A stretch of DNA of 64,000 nucleotides, taken from the NCBI GenBank assembly GCA_020152595.1, contig JAIGNY010003274.1, positions 334,501-398,500 of the forward strand, given 5' to 3'. Position numbers and translations under genes: made by a program. The stretch comes from Chiridota heheva (Eukaryota; Echinodermata; Holothuroidea; Apodida; Chiridotidae). Under the pieces are notes generated by a model. The model was not told the origin of the DNA. It searched no databases and saw nothing but the letters and a program-made list of their open reading frames with translations. This document shows, in pieces, positions 1-12,900 of the stretch. Position 1 is the first letter of the stretch; every line of letters starts with the position of its first letter.

Positions 1-900
1 TTAGGGAATTTCTCTCATTCGTTTTCTCGACACCAAAGTTTACAAACACAATTTGTCAACAAACGTAACTTCCTGTCCTCTGGGAGATGTTTATTTATAA
101 AAATGCACCAAATATACAGTCGCTTTAAAAATTTCTTTTCATCACTATTATATTGATTGTATTCAATGCTGGATATCGTAGTTACATAAAACGACTGTAG
201 TTGGAGACTAGTCACAAATACCACCACCTACATTAAGGCCCGGTCACGTTGCGTTGCATACATTTAAGTACGTAAGGGATCAGTTCATAACTTTACAAGT
301 TATAAGAATTATTTCACTGATAAAAATAACCTTTTACTTTTTTGTACTCAAAGGTAAAACTCTTCTTAATTTATATTTATTTCCGTAAATTGCATAAATG
401 TTTTATGTCTAATCACTCAAAATTCATATCGTTAACTTGAGGCATATGTTATCACTGAATGCTTAGTGTGGATTTGATCACTCATGTTAGTCAGCAGCTC
501 CCTGTAGCTGTGCATGACAGGTGTGTTGCTGTGCATGACAGGTGTGTAGCTGTGCATGACAGGTGTGTAGCTGTGCATGACAGGTGTGTAGCTGTGCATT
601 GCATCTAATTTTGTGTGGGATTGTGAGAACTGATTGCACAATTCGTGCAATCGCGCTGCTATTGCAAACCTTGTCTCTTCAGCAGTGATACTTGAGAGAG
701 AGAGATTGATGATATTGGGAAACAAGAGTTGGAATTAATCATAAAACATTTCATGGTTCTGAATGAAGATGTCAAAAAAAACTTCCCATGAGAATTCTCG
801 ATTTCCGGCCGTTATAACTGGCGGAACCATGATTTTTTTCCAGTTCTTTTGGAAGAAATTAAGAAAGAAGTGAATAAAATAAAAGTTGTTTCTCTTTCAG
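1..900. other. PAXIP1 intron at the left edge
   Basis: AT-rich sequence ending in a pyrimidine tract and AG just before the first PAXIP1 exon. I see no coding exon here; the exon carrying the start of BRCT3 and everything upstream lies outside the window. The only structure I recognise is a short 21-bp tandem repeat. Confidence 0.7.
505..605. repeat. 21-bp tandem repeat, about 4-5 copies
   Basis: A unit with the core GTGCATGACAGGTGTG repeats with almost no divergence. The period is a multiple of three, so it stays open in one frame, but nothing suggests it is translated. Confidence 0.85.
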
Positions 901-996
901 GTGATACAACAGCACGGTGGTATCGTGGATGACTGCTACTCTGATCGTGTGACCCACATTCTATGTGACACGCAGCGAACCGAAGTATTCCAGCTG
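901..996 (+). CDS. PAXIP1: PAXIP1 exon: N-terminal half of BRCT3
   Basis: 32 codons, phase 0 at both ends. The acceptor follows a TTTCTCTTTCAG tract and the donor is GTGAGT. It encodes [10 protein letters not shown] followed by [10 protein letters not shown], the usual beta1-alpha1-beta2-beta3 start of a BRCT fold, matching BRCT3 of PTIP. Confidence 0.9.
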
Positions 997-3900
997 GTGA
1001 GTATGGTACAAAAGGGTTAGTCAGGGTCAAAGAAGTTTGATCTTTTATAAAAGAGGACCTTAAAAGAAACAAAATGGTGAAGAAAGCATTCAAAAATCTT
1101 ATTTTGTTAAGGAGATATTCAAGTTAAAGCTGTCTTATCTGTGTAGAAATGACTGGTGTAGTAAGTCTACTGTGGGAGGTTGGCAGCCTCATCCTCACAT
1201 GCTTAACAAATGTTAATGTATTCTCAAGAAAATTTATTTAATTTTGTACGATTTAAATTATTTTTTCCTGAAACTTTCTTCAGGTGGTGAGTTATAGTTA
1301 TCCTTACTAGATTCTGTTTGACAACTTTCCTGACATAATCCATTTTGGTTAGAGCCACAAAATCGAAGGACAAATATGATAGAATACATAAAGACTTTGA
1401 AGAGTCCGAGGTTGTGACATCACAACTAGTCTGATTTCAGTCGTTTCTACACAAATGATACCAATATCTCCTATACGGAATAAGATTTTTGAATGCTTTC
1501 TTCACCGTTTTGTTTTGTTTGACATTGTTTTTCGAATAAGATGAACTTGCTTGACCCCTAAACTAATCCCTTAAAGGGAATATTCATGTTACCGCATGTG
1601 TGTTCTTCACTTGATATGTTATAATCTATAGGAGTGCATAACTCCACTCACATGGCAATTCCATTATGCCTTATGTCTTTAAATTGTATGTTATGTTATG
1701 TATGTCTTTAAATTGTATGTTATGTTATGTCTTTAAATCAGCGGATGACAAAAATAGAGTGAGATTAAAAGGAGGTCTGTTAAAACACTTAATTAATTAA
1801 CTGAATTGAACTTTTGAGTGTCGGGTGGAAGAGTGAATCTTAGAGCCAAATGCTGGGCGGGAATTGCGAGTCATGGGCAGGCCCGCTCGGCACCGCCCAC
1901 TGTAGGTAGCTAGAAGCCTGGTTGTGATACCATAGCCTCAGCTTCCTTAGTCTTTATGTATTCTATCATATTTTGTCCTGCGATGTTGTGTCTTAAAAAC
2001 CATGGGTTATGTTAGAAAAGTAGCAAAACTGAATCTAGTAAGGGTAATTATAATATACCACTGAATAAAGTTCAAGGGAAAATAAGTTAAATAATACATT
2101 AACAATTGCTAAGTATGTGCGGATGAGGACGCCAACTTTGCGTACATAGTAGACTTACTACACCAGTCATTTCTACACACATGAGACAGGAGCTTGAAAC
2201 TTGGATATCTTCTTAACGGAATAAGATTCTTGAACACTTTCTTCTTTATTTTGTATCTTGCTTGACCACTGTACTCATCCTTTAAATCAATTTAGCTGAT
2301 ATTGTCTCTACTTGTCCGGATTTCTTAAAAGATATTTACCTTTTTCATTTTTTCCCCAACAGGCAAGGAAGGACGGCAAGCGATGTGTGACAGCAAGCTG
2401 GTTGAATGATTGCCTCAAAGAAAAGTGTATGAAGCCGCCATGGAGGGCGCTACACTTTCCGCCACCTTCTTATCCGTTGCAACCACCACTATGCAAAGAA
2501 TTTGTAAGTAGTTTACTACCTACTGAAAGGGTTAGTTCAGTGGTCATGAAAATCTATTTTATATGAAAGGAGAAAGCATTCACAAAGCTTAAGGAGACAT
2601 TTGTCCTTCGAATTTGTGGCTTATTGGGTATGTCAGGAAAGCATATAATGGAATCTTGTAAGGATGATTATAATTTACTACCTAAAGAAAGTTTCAGAGA
2701 AAATATTTAAAATACGAAAAAAGTTGAATATATTTTTATTAAAATTTCATTAACATTTGTTAAGAATGTGAGGTCCATAGCACAGCTCTGCGGGCAGTAC
2801 AGCTCTAGAGTGTGAGGTTTATAGCACAGCTCTGCGGGCAGTACAGCTCTGCGGGTCAGTACAGCTCCAGAGTGTGAGGTCCATAGCACAGCTCTGCGGG
2901 TCAGTGCAGCTACAGAGTGTGAGGTCCATAGCACAGCTCTGCGGGTCAGTGCAGCTCCAGAATGTGAGGTCCATAGCACAGCTCTGCGGGTCAGTGCAGC
3001 TCCAGAATGTGAGGTCCATAGCACAGCTCTGCGGGTCAGTGCAGCTCCAGAGTGTGAGGTCCATAGCACAGCTCTGCGGGTCAGTACAGCTCCAGGGTGT
3101 GAGGTCCATAGCACAGCTCTGCGGGTCAGTGCAGCTCCAGAGTGTGAGGTCCATAGCACAGCTCTACGGGTCAGTGCAGCTCCAGAGTGTGAGGTCCATA
3201 GCACAGCTCTGCGGGTCACTACAGCTCCAGAGTGAGGTCCATAGCACAGCTCTGCGGGTCAGTGCAGCTCCAGAGTGTGAGGTCCATAGCACAGCTCTGC
3301 GGGTCAGTGCAGCTCCAGAGTGTGAGGTCCATAGCACAGCTCTGCGGGTCAGTGCAGCTCCAGAGTGTGAGGTCCATAGCACAGCTCTGCGGGTCAGTGC
3401 AGCTCCAGAGTGTGAGGTCCATAGCACAGCTCTGCGGGTCAGTGCAGCTCCAGAGTGTGAGGTCCATAGCACAGCTCTGCGGGTCAGTGCAGCTCCAGAG
3501 TGTGAGGTCCATAGCACAGCTCTGCGGGTCAGTGCAGCTCCAGAGTGTGAGGTCCATAGCACAGCTCTGCGGGTCAGTACAGCTCCAGAGTGTGAGGTCC
3601 ATAGCACAGCTCTGCGGGCAGTACAGCTCCAGAGTGTGAGGTCCATAGCACAGCTCTGCGGGTCAGTGCAGCTCCAGAGTGTGAGGTCCATAGCACAGCT
3701 CTGCGGGTCAGTGCAGCTCCAGAGTGTGAGGTCCATAGCACAGCTCTGCGGGCAGTACAGCTCTGCGGGTCAGTACAGCTCCAGAGTGTGAGGTCCATAG
3801 CACAGCTCTGCGGGTCAGTGCAGCTCCAGAGTGTGAGGTCCATAGCACAGCTCTGCGGGCAGTACAGCTCCAGAGTGTGAGGTCCATAGCACAGCTCTGC

Positions 3901-6900
3901 GGGTCAGTGCAGCTCCAGAGTGTGAGGTCCATAGCACAGCTCTGCGGGCAGTACAGCTCTGCGGGTCAGTACAGCTCCAGAGTGTGAGGTCCATAGCACA
4001 GCTCTGCGGGTCAGTGCAGCTCCAGAGTGTGAGGTCCATAGCACAGCTCTGCGGGTCAGTGCAGCTCCAGAGTGTGAGGTCCATAGCACAGCTCTGCGGG
4101 TCAGTGCAGCTCCAGAGTGTGAGGTCCATAGCACAGCTCTGCGGGTCACTACAGCTCCAGAGTGTGAGGTCCATAGCACAGCTCTGCGGGTCAGTGCAGC
4201 TCCAGAGTGTGAGGTCCATAGCACAGCTCTGCGGGTCACTACAGCTCCAGAGTGTGAGGTCCATAGCACAGCTCTGCGGGTCACTACAGCTCCAGAGTGT
4301 GAGGTCCATAGCACAGCTCTGCGGGTCACTACAGCTCCAGAGTGTGAGGTCCATAGCACAGCTCTGCGGGTCACTACAGCTCCAGAGTGTGAGGTCCATA
4401 GCACAGCTCTGCGGGTCACTACAGCTCCAGAGTGTGAGGTCCATAGCACAGCTCTGCGGGTCAGTGCAGCTCCAGAGTGTGAGGTCCATAGCACAGCTCT
4501 GCGGGTCAGTGCAGCTCTAGAATGTGAGGTTCATAGCACAGCTCCGTGGGTCAGTGCAGCTCCAGGGTGTGAGGTCCATAGCACAGCTCTGTGGGTCAGT
4601 GCAGCTCCAGAGTGTGAGGTCCATAGCACAGCTCTGCGGGTCAGTACAGCTCCAGAATGTGAGGTCCATAGCACAGCTTTGCGGGTCAGTGCAGCTCTAG
4701 AATGTGAGGTCCATAGCACAGCTCTGCGGGTCAGTACAGCTCCAGAGTGTGAGGTCCATAGCACAGCTCTGCGGGTCAGTGCAGCTTCAGAGTGTGAGGT
4801 CCATAGCACAGCTCTGCGGGCCAATACAGCTTCAGAGTGTGAGGTCCATAGCACAGCTCTATGGGTCAGTACAGCTCCAGAATGTGAGGTCCATAGCACA
4901 GCTCTATGGGTCAGTACAGCTCTAGAATGTGAGGTCCATAGCACAGCTCTGCGGGTCAGTACAGCTACAGAGTGTGAGGTCCATAGCACAGCTCATCGGG
5001 TCAGTACAGCTCCAGAGTGTGAGGTTCATAGCACAGCTCTGCCGTTCAGTACAGCTACAGAGTGTAAGGTTCATAGCACAGCTCTGCGGGTCAGTGCAGC
5101 TCCATTGAATAATGAGAATGACCTCTCATGCTATAAATATGCTATATGCATATATAGGAGATATCATGTGGTAAATCATGTCAAATATGTATGCCCAGAT
5201 CCGTATTGATGACCCTTAAATCCCCAGCGTGTTTTAAACTTTCTTCAGGTGGTGAATTATAATTATCCTTATAATGGAGGGATGTTTAGAGTTGGGGGTT
5301 AGGGCTAGGTTGGTAACTACTTTTTTAGTTCAGTTAGAAGTGCATTAGAATCAGGTCACAGGACCAGATTTATAGCATATTTATAGCATGAGAGGTCAAT
5401 ATAACTCGTGTAAATATCCCTGCTACTTTAAGCGGGGTAAATCTCCTTTATAGCGGAATTCGATTTTTGAATGGTTTCTTCACTGTTGTTTCTTTTAAAA
5501 GTCCTCTTCATATAAAATAAGCTTGCTTGACCACTGAACTAATCCTTGGACTAAATTTGTCATGTTTTCTTTTTTTCTTTTCTGCACTCTTTCCATTTTG
5601 TATATCCTTATTCTTATCTCCCATCATTCATTAAAAACCATGTAAAATACCTACCTTCCAACCAAGTATCTTATTTCATCTGGGTTGTTGCTGTGACTGG
5701 CATCGAGTGCCCAAAACATAACAACTGGCGCATGCCACACTGGTTACACGTACTTAATTAAATTGAACTTGTGTTTTTCACTCTGACCATTTTCTGCATC
5801 AACTACTCAATCAACTGATGAAGTTGCCTTTGAACCCTTTAAAAACCAAGTCTCATCTCATCCAGCTCCCAAGGCCCAGAGCCAAACTGACAACCCTTAA
5901 ATCCGTCGCGTATTTTAAACGTGACTGCAATTTTTCATTCCTTTTTTTTTTCTTCAAAATTAATATTCACAACTTTCCTATCGTTCTCTATCACTACAAG
6001 TTTGTTTTATATGAATGCTAAGAGTAAAATTTTCAATAACAAATTCAAAATAAAGAAAATATGGACAGATATGCAAATTAGGTCAATTTTTTGAGCTTGT
6101 ACTATTTCTTGTGAATAATGAAAATGGAGGATTTCTTTACATATTTAGATTGTTTGTTTTGATTTCCTTTCCATTGATATTAGTCTGAATTTTTTTTCTT
6201 CAAAACTTGCAAAGAACGATTAAAAAAAATATATATATATACCATTGTAATTACTCGCACAAAACAAAAGCTTGTATCCGGTTCGGTTCTCAATCCCGGG
6301 TCCGCTCATATGAAGTCTAGCATGCATGCCACTACACCACGCTGCCTATGAGTAGATTGTGGGTTTGTTTTAAAACTTATATTTTTATATAGTATACAGG
6401 GGCAGTCAAAATTTGATGCGTTTATGTCTTTGACAGTGCCTCATGGGTTTTCAGCCAAAAACAAGGTCTAAAAGTATGGCAAGTAAGGTTTTGAGAAACA
6501 ATTAAAATTTGATGAAATGTTTTTGTAATTTAACTCTTTACCCATTTTCAGGTGAGTTTTATTTAAAATTCTCATTTAAAACCCTCATCAAAAATGTTAA
6601 TTTATTAAAAGAACTAGAATAGCTCTTTCAAACTGATGCCAGGATCACTGCTGTGGGCTTATTTGACGTGGCAACATAATGTTTAGAAATAGTGCATACA
6701 TTTTTAATTTAATATATACTTTATATAATACATGTACTTTAATACATAATCTGTATCTTTAATACATCTGTGATAATTTAATGCACTTTTCATCGCACAA
6801 TTACATGGAGGATGTTTTTAGAGCACATATATACCACATATACTGTTGCTTACTCAATAAAAATGTACCTATAATTATTTTATGGAAAAAAACAATCTTC

Positions 6901-9900
6901 TCGCAAGTTTCTGTTTTTTTCCTACGTTATAACTGTAAATTTTCTAGCTCTGAATAAATATAACTGTAAACCAACCATCTCATTTCATCCAGGTTGTCGC
7001 GGTGACTGGCTTTGAAGGCCCAGAGCGTAACGACGTTAAAACTATGATTGAGCTCACTGGCGCTTCCTATACCGGCTACTTCAGCAGAGGAAACACCCTT
7101 CTTATTTGCCGTACGCTGGAAGGACAGAAATACGAAAAAGCGCAGGAGTGGAGGATACCTGTTGTGAATATTCGCTGGCTCAGCGACATCATTCTAGGGA
7201 AATTCGACGCCGTCCAAAACATGATGTCTGCCAGGTATCAGATGTACGATATCACGGATCCGTTCAAGATCGAATATGACATTCCACTACCCTTGATGGG
7301 TAAGTACGTCAGGGTTCTACAAATCACTTTTCTGGTTGCCCGGGACAACGAAATAGTTTGTCAGAATAACCATAATTTTGCAAGCTCTACCTTGTGGATA
7401 TCTTATTTTTTTACAGAAAATGTATTTAGTCATTCCGTGTCCGTCCATTCACTTAATGCACACTAAAGATCCGACTTGGATTTTAATTCAATTTGGTGCA
7501 CTTAGTTGCTATCTTGGGAAATGGAAAAAACTCAAATTTGAGCAAAATTGGACCTTCCGTTAAAAAGTTATGGCCCTCTAAAAATGGCTGGAAGTTATTT
7601 TAAAAAAAAGGTGTCGTCAACGATTTTTAAAGACCCAGAATTGAATGGTCTGATTGAATTCCATTAAAATTGACACCATTTCATCAAAAGTGGACTTCTA
7701 TTTTTTGGAGTTATGGCTCTTTAAAAATGGTTGACCACACAGGGCCATTACTTTTGGAAGAGACGGGCCAAGATACAGTTAAGCTACAGATCAAAAGCAG
7801 GAAATGGTCTTCGGTTGGCCACACACTAAGAAAACCTGAAAACAGTATAACAGTCTGCATGCACTTCTGTCATTTCAACAACCTCCACCCCAACCTGAAT
7901 CTCGTTCTCAATGGCAATCGCATTCCTAAAGTTGACTTCCTGAGTCTAACTCAGGACTCCAAGCTCTCCTACAAGCAACACATCACTAACCTGATACAGA
8001 AATGCAGCAGCTCCTTCAACATTCTCCACCTCTTCTCCAACACCACTTGGGGTGCAGACCCCCACGCTCTCTTCAGTTCTTCAAGCTCACCACTCGTGCA
8101 ATATTGTCTACTGTGTCGCTCATATCTCTTACCTCAAGCACATCAACACCATCCAAAATAAAGCGCTCAAGCTTTGCCTGGGTGCCTACAGGACCTCCCC
8201 AATCACCAGCCTTCACATTAAAGCCAACGAACCCACCTTCCTGCTAAGGTGTAGAAATCTGATCCTTTCCTATGCTTTTAGAGCCCTCAATAACACCCAA
8301 AACCCAACAACCTCATTAGGTATCCCAATTTCTCCACCCTCTTTGATAGGACTAAAACCCTATCCCCTCCCTTCAGCTTCACATTAAATCAGACCTCTTC
8401 CATCTCAGCATCAACCCCGCCAAACTCTTGGTACCTTCTTTTGATCCACTTTTCCTCCCTGGGCTACCCCTTCCCTTCCATCCACCTGGGCCTCTCCACT
8501 CATTACAAAACCCAAACCCACCCCAACCTCCTCATCAACCTCCACAACCAAATCAAAGACCAACTCTCCAACTACACCTCCATCAACAAGACAGCTGCTG
8601 CTGCCGTCATCCAAGACATCACCCTCCGTAACAGGCTTCCCAACTTCTCTGCCAATGCCAAGGCCATCCTGCTTGCCTTTAACTAAGGCTTGGAGAAATA
8701 CAAAAAAAGTTACTCGCCAGCCTCTTCAACAGCTTGTCAAATAAATTCCATGAAACCAGTATTTCCACTCGCCAAGTATTTTCAACTACTCTGAAGTTTA
8801 CACTCAATGCCTGTCGCTGTTCCGGCCCGTATATATACACATATTGTGTGTATACAGTGCTAGGGAGAACGAATGTGTCATGCGTTCCCACGAATCACAT
8901 GGTTCACGCCGTCCATGGAGTACAATCGCGATCGGATTAACTATTGTTAAGAATGCAGGAAAAATTGTGATCAATAAACCAGCTTAAGTGTTCCTCTTTA
9001 AATAGTACAGTTTATTCGTGGTTACGAACCAGAAAAATCTGTTTAATGTTTCACGGGGACTGTACTGTATGTAGTACATGGTCTGATATCAGCGGCAGCT
9101 CCGTTAATTTGTTTCTTGAATAGTTTGGAAAGTATTCCATGCATGAGAGCTCCGAAGCTCCGCCCACTTAAAGAAATAAGATAGCAATAGAGATAGTGAG
9201 TCTAAAACCGTTTGGCATTTTAGCTTTTCGCAGAGAGTTGTTAATGAGTGGAATGGTTTGCCTAAGTGGGTGGTTAGCTCCTATTCTGTTCACAACTTAA
9301 AATTCAACATTGAGTTCTAAACTCTGGGCGTCTTTGATTTTTTATTTTTTGTGGTGGTGGTGGTGTTAGTTTGGGCTTTTTATGGAGTGATTAACCTTTC
9401 TTAGCCCATAATCTTGTCATGTTATATTTTATTTCCGTCAAGCAAAGACATTACTCAGAAGGATATAGCTTTCCCACCAATATTGACACTAATGCATTTC
9501 TTGCAAGCTACGTGAGCCAATCAGATTTATCTGTGTAGCTGGATCATGTGATAAGTTGCTGAAAACAACGAGATCTTGCACAATTTCCCCTGTTGTCTTC
9601 ATACCATGCGCTCACTGGATGTAAACACTGTATGGCTACACACAATAGGTGGTGTTTTGGGCAATTAATGTTGACGGCTATCGGCCAAATATTGATTTAT
9701 GTTTTGGATTTTAATGGAAATATTACATTGTTTTTGTGTGTGTGGCATTTTTTAGTAGAGAAAAAACACAAGACAGTATTGTAAGTGTGTTACGCGAAAT
9801 AAAACAATTTATCCAACAAGATTTTTACTCGCCATGGCTTTATTAAGTGTGGCAAGTAACACAATATATTATATTTTTAAAAATTTTTAGTAGGCGAGTG

Positions 9901-12900
9901 ATTTTTTCAAGCCAGCCTCAACTATATTGAGTACTCCCAGCTCAGCCACTTTGCCATCTTCTCAGACTCCAAGTCTGTCCTTACTTCTTTACTCAACCTT
10001 AAGTGGGATAACCCCACGTCCCACCTCTTTAATTCCCCCCCCCCCCCTCCTCCTCTGCAGAAAAAGTATTATTTTCTTCTGGATTACCTAGCCATGTTGG
10101 CATCCAGTGCAATGACAGAGCTGATTCAGTCGCTTAGCTTGCCCTCAACCTCCCCCTACCCCCTTTCCCAAAACCCTTTCTACCATCAAATTCTTTTAAT
10201 GCTTCCCTTGTACGTGAAGACTGGGAAACCTCATGGGACTCCCAAATTGATAACAAACTCCACAACATCTAGCCCACCATTATGACCAAACCCACCATCC
10301 ACATTCTCTCCCATATAGACATCGTCCACATTACCCACCTTAGAATAGGTCACACCCACCTCACTGGCTCCCCCCACCCCTCTGCAACAATTGGCATTGC
10401 CCCTACACTGTCCACCACATCCTCCTTGCCTGCTCCCTGTACAACTTCCCCAGAGCTCTCACCCCTCACAACTCCATAGCCGAGCTCTTCCAGAAAGAAA
10501 AAAAAAAAAAACGGATAAAAATATCTTCATCTTTCATCATGCCTCCCTCTACAACCATATTTAGTCCTCCTCTCCCACCCCTCTGACCTACTTTTACCTT
10601 TTTTTACACCCCTGCACTTCCCTCTTTCGATCCAAGCTTCCTGGCTCTTAGCCCCTGTTCTTCTCTCAGACTCTTCCTATTTTCTTTTCTTCCTACCTAT
10701 GGAATGATCTCACCTCTCAGGCACAATTCGACCCTCGCTGCCGTGGTGCTGTTAAGCCCTCAACAAAGAAAGGAACAATATAACACGTCACGCACTGAAT
10801 TGGAACCCACAGAACAAATGTAAACAGGGCCAAAAATACATGGAGGCAAGACACTACAAAGGAGAAGACCAAGATGAGCTACAACCAGAGATCGCGTTAA
10901 CGACAAATTTTTCGTATATTACGCCATGGCTGAAATTTCTTACGACACAGGTTGTACCTGCGTTGTAAGATTTAGATATAGCATGTGGAATTTTACGCCA
11001 GAGTTTTTCATTAACATAACTAAGATCATGAACATCTTACCTCTCTGATGCGATTCAAAGTTTTATTTCACACAAAAATGATTTTGAATTACTCACAAAT
11101 AAAAGAAAAATGACACAACTACGAGACTAAAGGCCGAATGATTCAACATGCCCATAGTGCTGCCATAAACACATATAGGCTAGTACATAGGCCATATACA
11201 TGATAAATGTACAGTGTATGTGAAAGTTTTGATGTTGTTTTGAATGCAGGCTGTCAGTTGTCAACGATATTATTAGCTAGGATTCTACTTTCCTCCTGTA
11301 TTGTGTTGATCGTGTATCTGTGAAGTGATCACAATCTGCAAGTCAAGTTACTATACTGTAAAGAAGTAGGCGTGTTCAAGATCTGAATAGTATATTATCG
11401 TTGACAATTGGTCAAAGTTCACTAAAACCTCATGAAAGTTTGGATACGATAAACAAAAGTATTTTCTAGTTTATTTTGGGATTGTTAACCCAAATTTCAT
11501 GACTCAACAATAAACATTAAACAAGGATTGGGGTGTGAACTTTTTCGTAATATTTTTTATGATAATAATAATAGTCCGATTTTGTAATGTTTTTGGTATT
11601 TTAAGCGCAATTTTTATTCACTTTAGCGAGGCAGGCCTACACAAGTGTGTTGTGTTAACAATTACTTGCATGCTTCGCTAGCGCGCAATGCCCTGTACAT
11701 TACGCAATGCCCTGTACATACGACGGCAAATTTACAAAATACGCCAAACTTCAAGGGCTTGTCGTAAGCAAATACGCCAGGCAAAAAATTAGAACGCAAA
11801 CCTCTGGCTACAAGTGGCAACAGCTGTGAATGCTGGCCCAAGACCGACATAAATGGAGGGGTTTCATCCATGGCCGATATTCCGGCAAGGAGTGAGAAGG
11901 CTTAAAGTTAAAAATTCTACGCAGTGCTGGTATAGTACAGCTAGCACATGCTAATGCAGCCAATGCAATTTACTGTACAAAACAAGTTTCTGCACACACA
12001 TACCGAGTGACGACAAAATGGTGACTACAAAATTGCTCCTACAGGTTCTGTTAATCCGATTTTCGTTACCTAGCACAGTAAGCAAACAGAATTTTGCTTA
12101 TTTCTTTTGCTAAAACATTTGAGATACAGAGGAATGCCATAAATGGATCAAAACTTACGGCAAGCCATATTAACGAACATTCAAATGTCAATGCATTGGT
12201 AAATGCATGATTGCGGATTTGAGGTTTGTTTGTCCCACCTAGTTACTGCGTTGCTATGGTGGGTGTGGCTGAATTACGTACTTAAAAAGGTTAATTGTTT
12301 TCTTGATCTTAACAGCCCCTTGGACGAATCCTCTCAAGATATCTCCAGCGATGAAAAGGGTAAGTCATTTTAATCTTGTCCCAACTTTTCGTAAACTTTT
12401 GTATAACTATTTTGCTAGTGTTGCTGCCATGGCTTGATAAACTGCCTACCTGGATACAGGACAACTTATAGGAATGTTCCCATGAATTTTCATCTATGGC
12501 AAGGGTTCTTAATTAATTTTTTCCAAGGGCCATCATTTCACAACAGCTTCAGGCCGTGGGCCAATCGCGTCGTAGAAATCAGTATCACAGGACAAAATAA
12601 AACCTGTCAAAACAATCCCTGAATACAAACAAGCTGAGAGCGTGCATGTGGGAAGGATGTACGCCAGATGTCGGCGGCTCTCTTATCAGCCTTCCTTTGA
12701 CAAGCCGCAAATCTGCACATTTTGTAACGGAGCGAAATATCACATTTTGCTTGAAAAGCCGTGATGTTATAGTGCGCAGATCTGCCTCGGCAAAACCCAA
12801 AATAAACAAGTTTTTGGGATTTTTAACAATCTCATTCAGATTTTTTTTCCCCGCTACGACTATTGTTCGCGGGCCAGAGTGGATTGTCGGGGGGTTGGGG

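Noticed and set aside
2707-5209. Long ORFs on both strands in the 45-bp array (100-305 codons)
   Set aside because: The unit is a multiple of three and stop-free in several frames. The translations are simple repeats of the unit and lie in an intron of PAXIP1.
6990-7466. 154-codon ORF covering BRCT4 and beyond
   Set aside because: The part after 7299 passes a good GTAAGT donor and has no family similarity; the exon ends at 7299.
10094-10479. Pro/Ser/Thr-rich small ORFs
   Set aside because: Degraded 3' part of the retrotransposon at 7846-10780 read out of frame.
12316-12359. Reading the micro-exon as [11 protein letters not shown]
   Set aside because: Attractive acidic peptide, but the preceding exon ends in phase 1 and the following begins in phase 0, which forces [15 protein letters not shown], and that also matches the family.
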